64,000 nt of DNA from Lachancea dasiensis. Taxonomy: Eukaryota > Ascomycota > Saccharomycetes > Saccharomycetales > Saccharomycetaceae. Numbering within the stretch: the stretch's first letter is position 1; each line of letters starts with the position of its first letter. Of the stretch, positions 46,525 through 55,700 are shown piece by piece. Below the pieces are notes generated by a model, which did not search any database, had not been told where the DNA came from, and saw only the letters and a program-made list of their open reading frames with translations. The position numbers and the translations under genes are program-made. The DNA lies in the NCBI GenBank assembly GCA_900074725.1, contig LT598460.1, forward strand, positions 687,502 to 751,501, written 5' to 3'.

Positions 46525-49500
46525 ATGTTTCACAATGGTACCAACAATATGAAACGATCCGGAGATCAAACTGAGATCCTAGACTCCCTGCAGGGATATC
46601 TGCTAAATAAGAATGATAGTAATAATAACGTTCGGCCCTTGAATACAGGGACCCTGGGCTCTAGAATGAATATTGGCAATAACACTTTAACGATAGGGAG
46701 AGCGAATGACTTGAAACGCCCGGAAAAACCACGATTGACTTTGAATTCAAACCGTAGACGGCAAATGATACAGCCTGAGATTGGCATTAGGTCCGAAACG
46801 AAGTCACCTACCAGTCCCAAAGCTAGCGGGTTGGTAACGTCGGAACCATACCAAACGCCAAAAGATGCTAACTGTGCTAATAGAAGGGCTAAAAAAAGCG
46901 TTCAATTAGAACTTGGGCTTCATGAAGCCAGATTTGCCGAAGATTTGGTCTTGCTAGATCTCTCAACAGTTCGAGGATTGCAAGATGGAGACTTGGCCGA
47001 ATTGAAGACGTATAAAGGGAAGAATGGCACTGGCAAAGACAAAAAAATTTACTTTATAGTGAAAGACTTCAGCAGCGAGCTACGTCAACGATACAAGAAT
47101 CCCCAAATCTCAATTTTATCAGGACCACTTCAACAGTTGATAGGACTACCTACAAGGTCCAAAGTTTGGATTAAGGCGAAGGATAAAGATAGATTTCAAG
47201 CCGACGTTGTGGAGCTCAATATTAAGGATTGTCTAGTTCATCGTGGTGACATGTGGGTGTTTTCTTCCAAACTAACAGGCAGCTGTATCTTCGCTGAGCA
47301 AAAGCTTACGTTCATGGATAGTATACGGGCGACTGTCAAAGAAATATTTCGAGACGGCAAGAAAGTGCTGTCAGGGTACATTGGAGAAAAAACGAAAGTT
47401 GTCTTCAGATCGGAATCTGCCAGGCTAGTTTTTATGATTCAAATCACAGATGAGATGTGGCATTTTGAGGAAAATGGCGAGATTTTCTTCTACAAGGTAG
47501 TCAATTCGCTGTTTCCAACGATCTTCAAGAAATGGAAGGACATAGGGACACATCATACGATTACAATCGTTTTTACTGCATCGCTGGATCTTTCTGAAAC
47601 TCCCTTCGTGGATATTCCAGATGGAGAAAGACCAAAAAATACAAAGGATTATTACCGCGTTGTCGTAGACCAGGTAAATATCGTTCACTGGACTGAAATT
47701 ATGATGACGCTCAGGAGAGAGTTCAAAACGATTGCTCGAGACTTAAAAACTACAAATACTGATGATGGAAACTCTGTCATAAGAGGAAGATTCTGTCCTG
47801 CTATTAAGTCTAACATCTTAGAGACCATTTGCTTAGCTACCACGTTTTTGACCAACCCCTTTCGGCAACCTGATCTTCGGAGAACAACCGCACATGCCAT
47901 CATTATCAGTCCTGGGACTTGCATATATGATGTGAATTACGATCTTCTGAAAGCAACTAGTAAGAAAGTCCAATCAATTGAATTGTCTCTCGACGTAATA
48001 TGTTTGAGTCGACCGCCATTGCACGTTGTTCCTTTACTCAGGTACCGCGATTACGAGAATCGACTCAAATATTGTGCTCCTTCGTGGATGAATATATCAT
48101 TTTGGCGGTATTCTTCGTACTCTAATGATACTTGGAGCCCGCGGTGTAAGATGCATGATCTTCAAATGATGGGTCTCACTGAAACAGAAATGAAAGAGGA
48201 AATAGCGATCGACTATATGACTTCTTCATCTACTGTTAAATCTGTGACAGATCTTATGAAACAGTACGATCATGACGCGTTCACGGATCAAAAAGTGCGG
48301 CGGGGAAAGCATCAGCGTACTTCCTTTTCGTCGGATTTCGTCAATGATTCAAGGCCGGAGTACACTAAAAGTGCTCCCCAAAACCCCGCTAAACTGTCAC
48401 TTGCATGGAACCCACCCAAATCGGCTTCTCCGATGGTTCAGCCGACGGCCACTCTGCAAGTATTCGGCGATCTAGCTAAATCGACCAATGACGATGAAGA
48501 CCCCGAAGAGCCTGATAGTCGGATTCGAAAGTCTGACGGTGAAGAAAAAGCCGAGCGCAGGTCGCTGGCTGTTAATCAGCTCAGAAACGTTACGAAAAGT
48601 AACAATATCGCTCAGCGTATTGTATCGAGGTTCCGAACGGACTTTGAAAGAAAGTCAAGGAGGGACACTGACATTATTCCTGTTCGTAGTGCACCTCAAT
48701 CTCAACTATCGCGGACAGATCTGGATTTTGAAAGTGATAATTTAACAGTCACTTCATTTGGCCGTGGGCCAATTATCAAACGGAATCTCGCTTCAATACA
48801 TAAACCTCTTGCTACTAAGGGGCCGCTTAACACAAACATCTCATCCATGCAGTCTCTGTCGGGATCCCCGCAACGTCATCCTAAGGAATTTTTAACGAAA
48901 GTTTCGAAGAAAGATACGTTGGAAGACGCAACAGCTAATCTGTTCAGTTGGCTAGAAATTAAAAACCCTTCGATAGCGATGAGCTCAGAATTAGCGAGTA
49001 CTTTTATTGCCCCACAATATAAGGACGTATTTCCACAGTTTGTCGCAAAGAAGTACAGTAAGTGGAGGTCTCTGACAACCCCAGCAGAGTTGCCAATCAC
49101 CATCTCCTCGTTCCCTAGCAAAGAAGATTTCGAAAAGAACTTTATATTCACAAACCATTCGGTCATCCTAAATCCTGATCAAGAGGTTAAAAATCAAACT
49201 GCATTTGATCTCTTAAGAGATATGATATATGTCAGACTACTAGCAGGGTTCCAAATCTGTATTGGAGACGGTGTCGAAAAGATGGAATCAATAAAGAGTA
49301 ATGAGGGCGACGGCCGAAAAATCGCCAAAAACCTCACAAAAGGTAACTATATGGATGTCAAATTCTGGATGATGTTTTCAGAAGAGATTCATAAGTTGAG
49401 TTGCGACTATGATGGTTCCATCAATGTCCAAAGGCACGTTCGGAAGGATTACAATAATACTGGAAATGGGGTTCCAACTTACGACCCCCAGATCAAGACA

Positions 49501-51168
49501 AGATACGAAAGCTCTTACCGTGAAACAATGACTGATCCTCTTAAAATGCATAGAGAAAGGTATAACTGGAATCAACTGGACCAAATGCTTGCGGGTTACG
49601 AAGATGCCGTGATTGAGAAGAATAAGAAGCAGTTCCGCGCCAAATTTGTGGTACTTCCATCTGATGTTCCCCAAAATACTCACTCATCAACCATCAATGG
49701 CCGCTCAGAAACTTTAAACGCAGAAGAAATTCGACTGGAAGGACTCAGACGATTAATTTCCTCCGTGTACCGTTCAAGGCTCAAGCCAGCTGATTATAAG
49801 CACCAAGCTATATCGCGAAAGGAAGAGATCGCACCTGAAATTTTATTTTACACCGGCTCTTTATTCAATTTTATTGAAGAGCACGCCGAAATTCTTAAAG
49901 TATCGGAAGCTCATCAACCGGAAAATACTTCACAGGATGGTGGGACTTTATCTAAAGAGATTGACTTGCGATGGCTTGCCTATGAAACGCAATTTGGCGA
50001 ACATCATTTACGTCTAGTGAACAGAAAGTGGCACTGGAAGAAACATTACAATTGCTTTTTAGGTTCTGAATTGGTAAATTGGCTCATAGAAAATTATTAT
50101 GATATCGACACGAGAGATGACGCCGTATCTTATGGACAGGATTTAATGAATCAAGGTCTGTTTGTACATGTAGAAAATCGCCATGGATTTCTTGACGGTC
50201 ATTACTTCTATCAGATAAGTTCGGAATACCTGGAAGCCAAAAAACCTGCAACAGATCATGGTCCGCACAACGCTGCTGATGTATCAAAGGTCTCTTCAAA
50301 CTCAGAAACAAATTCCTTGAATCATCCTGGAAACAGCGAACGGTCGTTTGAAGCTTCCTCGGACGGTCCTCTCTCAACAGAAGTATCGAAATCAACCGTG
50401 TCACTCAGCAATGTAATAACAGTTGACGCTGATACAGCTAAACGATCTTACAAGCCAGAAATTTGTAAAGTTCATTATGATCGTGTTCACAACCCTAACC
50501 ATTGCTTTCATATTAGACTTGAGTGGCTAACTGCGACACCAAAGCTTATTGAAGAGCTTATTAATAACTGGGCCAGGCTATGCAAACGCTACGGCCTCAA
50601 ATTGGTTGAAGTTCCTTGGGTGGAGCTCTGCACTATCCCTTTGTCAAATCCTTTTCACACATTTGTTGATATAACATTGGCCATTGACCCGTGGACGGAT
50701 TCAGAGTTTAATGATGAGCAGTTGCTGGCGCAGAGTCCTTTCTACTATCATACCTACCTTCTGGAAAAAAATGGATTTCTTATCGATAATCGGGCTTCAT
50801 CGCTATTACGGAAAGATGTATCTAACTATGAAGTGGTGTACTCTTGGGGCAAGCCAAAGTTTAAGTACGCCCAGTATATCCACTCCACTGGTGCTTACAT
50901 TGCCGAAATCAGAGAAAATGGCAATCTATTTCTAGCACCTAACAATAGGCATCTGTCAAGAGTCAACGTCGATTCGGTCACTTTAAAAGCCAAGCAGACC
51001 CCAAAGTTTGCACTCGATGCTGAGAAAATCATGCTTGTTTTTAAGAAAACTTGCCTCGATCATGATAAGCTACGTGCCATATTCCATGAAGCCCAAAAAA
51101 GTTGGATGAATGGCACTAATGCGTCAGGACAGCTCACCGGTTCAGTTGAGACTTTGGTAAGAGCGTGA
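46525..51168 (+). CDS. IML1: SEACIT/GATOR1 subunit Iml1 (DEPDC5 family), GAP toward Gtr1
   Basis: The 1547-residue protein matches S. cerevisiae Iml1 (YJR138W, 1584 residues). The N-terminal IML1 region (about residues 120-430) is followed by a low-complexity Ser/Asn-rich middle and a DEP domain at about 1167-1234 (WHWKKHYNCFLGSELVNWLIENYYD). The C-terminal domain contains ICKVHYDRVHNPNHCFHIRLEWL. With Npr2 and Npr3 it acts on the vacuole as the GTPase-activating complex that turns off TORC1 on amino-acid starvation. The open frame starts at a non-ATG codon; the first ATG (46525) was chosen, with MKRSGDQ eight codons later as an alternative. Confidence 0.95.
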   Translation: MFHNGTNNMKRSGDQTEILDSLQGYLLNKNDSNNNVRPLNTGTLGSRMNIGNNTLTIGRANDLKRPEKPRLTLNSNRRRQMIQPEIGIRSETKSPTSPKASGLVTSEPYQTPKDANCANRRAKKSVQLELGLHEARFAEDLVLLDLSTVRGLQDGDLAELKTYKGKNGTGKDKKIYFIVKDFSSELRQRYKNPQISILSGPLQQLIGLPTRSKVWIKAKDKDRFQADVVELNIKDCLVHRGDMWVFSSKLTGSCIFAEQKLTFMDSIRATVKEIFRDGKKVLSGYIGEKTKVVFRSESARLVFMIQITDEMWHFEENGEIFFYKVVNSLFPTIFKKWKDIGTHHTITIVFTASLDLSETPFVDIPDGERPKNTKDYYRVVVDQVNIVHWTEIMMTLRREFKTIARDLKTTNTDDGNSVIRGRFCPAIKSNILETICLATTFLTNPFRQPDLRRTTAHAIIISPGTCIYDVNYDLLKATSKKVQSIELSLDVICLSRPPLHVVPLLRYRDYENRLKYCAPSWMNISFWRYSSYSNDTWSPRCKMHDLQMMGLTETEMKEEIAIDYMTSSSTVKSVTDLMKQYDHDAFTDQKVRRGKHQRTSFSSDFVNDSRPEYTKSAPQNPAKLSLAWNPPKSASPMVQPTATLQVFGDLAKSTNDDEDPEEPDSRIRKSDGEEKAERRSLAVNQLRNVTKSNNIAQRIVSRFRTDFERKSRRDTDIIPVRSAPQSQLSRTDLDFESDNLTVTSFGRGPIIKRNLASIHKPLATKGPLNTNISSMQSLSGSPQRHPKEFLTKVSKKDTLEDATANLFSWLEIKNPSIAMSSELASTFIAPQYKDVFPQFVAKKYSKWRSLTTPAELPITISSFPSKEDFEKNFIFTNHSVILNPDQEVKNQTAFDLLRDMIYVRLLAGFQICIGDGVEKMESIKSNEGDGRKIAKNLTKGNYMDVKFWMMFSEEIHKLSCDYDGSINVQRHVRKDYNNTGNGVPTYDPQIKTRYESSYRETMTDPLKMHRERYNWNQLDQMLAGYEDAVIEKNKKQFRAKFVVLPSDVPQNTHSSTINGRSETLNAEEIRLEGLRRLISSVYRSRLKPADYKHQAISRKEEIAPEILFYTGSLFNFIEEHAEILKVSEAHQPENTSQDGGTLSKEIDLRWLAYETQFGEHHLRLVNRKWHWKKHYNCFLGSELVNWLIENYYDIDTRDDAVSYGQDLMNQGLFVHVENRHGFLDGHYFYQISSEYLEAKKPATDHGPHNAADVSKVSSNSETNSLNHPGNSERSFEASSDGPLSTEVSKSTVSLSNVITVDADTAKRSYKPEICKVHYDRVHNPNHCFHIRLEWLTATPKLIEELINNWARLCKRYGLKLVEVPWVELCTIPLSNPFHTFVDITLAIDPWTDSEFNDEQLLAQSPFYYHTYLLEKNGFLIDNRASSLLRKDVSNYEVVYSWGKPKFKYAQYIHSTGAYIAEIRENGNLFLAPNNRHLSRVNVDSVTLKAKQTPKFALDAEKIMLVFKKTCLDHDKLRAIFHEAQKSWMNGTNASGQLTGSVETLVRA

Positions 51169-51255
51169 TGTTGATTGCCACAGAAGTTATATATGAAACA
51201 AGTTATACTCTAACTGCAGCTTCCTCTAAATATCTTCATGTACATGCTTGGGCAG

Positions 51256-52485
51256 CTATAGCCTTTGGGCGATTTTCAAAACATCCGCAAGAACACCAGC
51301 AGCAGTGACGTCGGCACCAGCACCGGCCCCTTGAATAATCAGGGGGTTTGGGTACCGGTCCGTTTGAATAGAAACAACGTTGTCCGATCCTTTCAAAGAA
51401 GCGAAAGGATGCGAAACATCGTACTTTTCAATCCCAACGGAAACTGTATTATTGGGGAAATCAACTTTACCAACAAACCTTAGAACTTTATTATCTTCAG
51501 CGGCCTCCTGTTTCAAGTTTTCCATTTCTTGATCGTAGTCTGGCAGTTTCTCCAAATACTCGGCACCGGACGACACAGTTTCCAAGGGTTTGGGGATTAG
51601 CGAATGAACAGGGAAAGAAGTAGGAGACTCTACTTTAAAGCCTGCAATTCTGGCTAGAATAGTGACCTTTCTGGCCACGTCTAAACCATTCAGGTCGTCT
51701 CTAGGATCAGGCTCGGTATAGCCTAAATCCTTCGCAGACTTAACAATATCAGAAAATTTGTGATCAGAAGGGGAAGTGCTCGAAAAGGTGTTCAAGATAA
51801 ATGAGAGACTTCCTGAGAAGATACCTTCGATCTTCTGGATCTTGTCACCAGTCTGAATCATATCGTTCAATGGGCCAATGATTGGCAGTCCAGCGCCAAC
51901 GGTGGCCTCATGGTACACTAAGCCCTGCGATGGCTTACCGCTGAAGAGTTGATTCCACAATGAAAGATTTGAGGAAAATGCCTTTTTGTTAGGCGTTGCG
52001 ATGGAGATGCCATTCTCGACAAGTTGTGGATAGAAATTGGCAATTGATTCGTTGGAAGTATTGTCAACAAAAATGACCGGTTCTGGAGACTTCTTCAAGT
52101 AATCTAGCAAGTTGTCTAGCGAGAGGGGCGCCTCGGTAGTCTTGACCAGGTCAGATTCCCAAGACTCCAAATTCAAAGGCCTATAGTCCCTCGAAATTAA
52201 AGCCTTCTTTGACGTGGAAAGGAGAATCAAATTGAAAGAAATTTGAGATTTGGCACCCGCCAACTGTTTTAGAAAGCTAGATCCAACAACACCAGCGCCT
52301 GGGGTACAGGAAAGTCAGTAAACTAGCCCATCGAATTTTTCGACACATTGAAATGGTATGCAGGAAACTCGATGAAAACCATCAAGCTCAAGGCCGGCAA
52401 ACCCTAACAACCCGCAAGTATGTTATACTTTTTCCATATTCAATCACATACCAATAACAGCAACATTGATATTTTTATACGCCAT
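51256..52485 (-). CDS. HOM6: Homoserine dehydrogenase, two exons
   Basis: Exon 1 (52452-52485, 34 bases) and exon 2 (51256-52298, 1043 bases) join to encode 358 residues, against 359 in S. cerevisiae Hom6 (YJR139C). The joint falls inside the NAD(P)-binding glycine motif: MAYKNINVAVIG from exon 1 meets AGVVGSSFLKQL, restoring VIGAGVVGS. Without the intron the exon 2 frame alone lacks the nucleotide-binding start. Later blocks such as VENGISIATPNKKAFSS, YHEATVGAGLPI and YTEPDPRDDLNGLDVARKVTI are nearly identical to S. cerevisiae. The enzyme reduces aspartate semialdehyde to homoserine, for threonine and methionine. As I recall, S. cerevisiae HOM6 has no intron. Confidence 0.96.
52299..52451 (-). 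other. Spliceosomal intron of HOM6
   Basis: A 153-base intron with a consensus donor GTATGT, a probable branch site TACTGAC (complement of 52314-52320) and acceptor CAG. It splits the glycine codon of the GAGVVG dinucleotide-binding motif after its first base. The restored protein matches homologues exactly across the joint, so the intron call is firm; only the branch site is atypical. Confidence 0.93.
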
Positions 52486-52758
52486 TCTGATCCTGTTCAC
52501 GATAAAGAGTAAGTTACGATTTAAGGTGAGTTACTGGTTGCCGAGTGTGAGAAGTATATTTTATACTTAAATTAGTTACTTTTAACTAAACGTGACTTGG
52601 GCAACCGTGTGTAAGAAGGCATGCCACAGTTATTGGTATTTACTACTCTTTCATGAGGCCGCAAGCCTTCTCGATCGGCTAGACTTCCAATGACATTTAC
52701 AGACGTTTGCTCGAGATTTTGATGTATAATGCAAGACTTTGTGCAACTCACGTACTTT

Positions 52759-55700
52759 TTAGGCTATTTTCTTTTCAACCAAAGCTGTTATTTTCTCAAA
52801 GGCGTCCTTTTTGCTTACCTTTTTCCGGTTTGTGACCGGTTTTCCTTTGTGAGGTGTGTCAGCAGGTTCACTGGCGGTAACTGATCCTTTTGCATGCTCA
52901 AATTGTGGGTCCGGCGTTGATTTTATTTGATCGTTTTTGCTTGAGGCAAACGGCTGGTAGATATGCTTGAAATACAGGGCCAGGCAAATGCCATCGTAGC
53001 CATTATTGCCTTTTTTAAGCTGCAAAGCATGTGTAAGCGTTTCAAGAAAGTCTGTATCGTGTTTGGACTTCTCGAAAGTTTTGAAGATTTCTTCACTGTA
53101 CTGAATAAATTGTGTGTAGCTCAAACCTGGAAGAAGCTTATCTGTCGCATGTTTTTCATTGACCTCGAATCTTTCCTGCACAAGTTGATTGAACAGCTTC
53201 AAAGCTCGATCTGAAGCGAGATTTACATTTACCATGCCAGCGCTGAACTTTTTGAGCTTTTTAGCGACCAATGCAATGCTAATGTAATCTTTGCGGCAAA
53301 AGAGAAGATCGAGATAAAACACAACATATTGGTATGTGTATATGAAATGTTTTCCTGGCCGTTCAAACTCAGGTTTCCAGATGTTGACCAAGCTTTTGTT
53401 GGAACTCTTTAGGAACATTATCTCGTCCATTTCGGCAATGGCACCGTCGGTATCGTAAAACTGTTCATAGAGAATTTTTGCAATACGATATTTCGGTCTG
53501 TGATGCCATTTCATTTTGTCAACAGCAACCAGACCTCTTAACAAATCAAGGATTCTTCTGTAGAAAACCTCTCGTGAGCTGTCAATATCAGTTTGGACTC
53601 CGTGAGGCCCTTCGTCCAGGAAAAAAGAGTCCTCTTGCTTGAAAACAGAATTATCTCTGTGCAAAATCGAGAGAGCAGTGTGAGGCCCGATGACGTTCTT
53701 CAACACCATCTTGAAGGATGAAACAACCAAAAAATAATGTGGTTCTAACACAATTTCTTTTGCGTTGGACATATCGTGCGAGAGTGTGCAAGCCTCGAGT
53801 AGTAGTTCGATCCCAGAAGTTTTGAACTCGTGAAGGCACCTTTTAAATATTAATCTAGCAGAAAAATAAAAGTTCTTCCAGTTTGATTGTATTTTCTGCG
53901 TCGCTAAAGGAGTTGTATCGATTTTAATAGCTCGTGAAATGCCGGCCAAAATCGCCTGCTGAATGTTATAGTCGCTGACTGTTTGAGCTCCTGTGGAAGG
54001 CTTTGAAACTAGCTCACCATCCATTTTGAGCTTTAAAGTGCTAGGCACATCCCATTGAAAGCAAGACTTATCCATGGGCTTTAAATAGCCGTTGAGAAGC
54101 TCCTGCGATAACGTTTCATAAATTTCCTTGACAAGAACGTCATAGTCACTTCTCATCATTTCGTCCGTGATGTTACCTTTCTGACGTAAAGCAATCCCTA
54201 ATGCCATCAAGTGGCAGAGAATTGATTTTCGCTGTATCGCGGTAGTTCCTTTTCGCTTCTCGTGCGTAGCAAGTTTGTCGGACGTCCAAATGAGATCATC
54301 TTCAACAATGTAAGAGTAACATTTCCCCAACAGATACCAACTTTCGAACCTATCAGTTTTGTAGATAATGTCAGTTTTTAAGCTTGAGATAATTGAATCC
54401 AACTCGGAAGGGCGGGCTTGTGTAGCCTTTTTGCGTGCTTTGTAGAGATTCAAAGCCTGAATGCTTGCAACATAAAATATACCGGTATCAGCGACAACTT
54501 TGAGCGAGTCATGCGGGTTAATAAGCTCTAGAGAAATCTCGCCTGAGTAAGCTTTCCTCAATACGTCTGTTGTTATCATAGACTTCAAGTATTGTTCCAG
54601 AAAGAACTCATTGCGGGCCAATACATGGTGGGCTGAAAACTTGACGTCTCCGATAACTTGTATGATGCTGTCCAAAACTTGTTTCATATTTGTTTTGTTC
54701 CCGGAAACAACCAGGGGATTTCTTTTTTTGTAGTGAGAGTCAATGAGAAATTTGCCCACGGAAACAGCACTCCTCTGGTTTATGTCGTGGCCCTTGGTAT
54801 TGTGCTGATTCAATGAATTGTTCTCACCACTAATGGTAAAGTGGTAGCGACACCACAAAACTTGTCTCAAATGCCTGAAACCGTTTTCGTCATTTAATCC
54901 GTACAAAAGCTGTTCTACCAAGTTGAGATAAGACCCATCAGAAGCGTCGCAGAATTTGAATTGAGCTAACAATTCATGCGAAGCCTCCACGAGGTTTAAA
55001 ATTCCAAAACGTCTTGTTGGTGTCGGTGAACAGCGAGTCTCTAAAGTATGGCAAAGGTAGATGATCGTGGTAAGGACGTCGGTAAATATTTGTTTTAGCT
55101 TGGCGGATGACCTGACGGCTTTGTTGAAGAAAGATTTTAATGAAGTATCTCTCTGGCAAATGCTCTCATAAAACACAATAGGATATAGTAAGTTCAGTCC
55201 CAGCAAAAAGACCTTCAAACCAGCTTTTGCCTCTGTCGGTTCTATTACCTGAGAATCTACGTCATTAGCAACCATTTCCAAAAACTCTCTAGAAAAGCTT
55301 CCCATGCAGCTGATCGTAAGCAGAAGAGTTTGTTGTCGTTGCAAATGCGATTGGGCCTTGTAGCTTTCTGAGCAAAGCCTCTCATAAAGAATCTCAAAGA
55401 TCCTGAGTGAAAGCGAGGCTGCCAGCTTCTTGTTTTTGCGACTGTAGTATGATAACAGAAGACGCCATAACTTCACTTTCAGAAGAAAAGGTGAGTTTCT
55501 TAAGAACTCCTCCATTGAAAGATCCTCATTTAAAGAGGACGTGACCAAGGGCTCATCTGAAATAAGAGCTCGCCTTATTGAGTCTATTTGCTGTTCCGTA
55601 GCAATGTCATTGTGTTCTTCTGAGGCGTTGTTTTCGATGGAAGTTATTTTTCGTATAATTTTGAGCCTTGACAGTTGACTTTGCACTGCAGCAAGGTTCA

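Noticed and set aside
52527-52533. Gcn4 site upstream of HOM6
   Set aside because: TGAGTTA differs by one base from TGAGTCA and stands alone; not enough to call.
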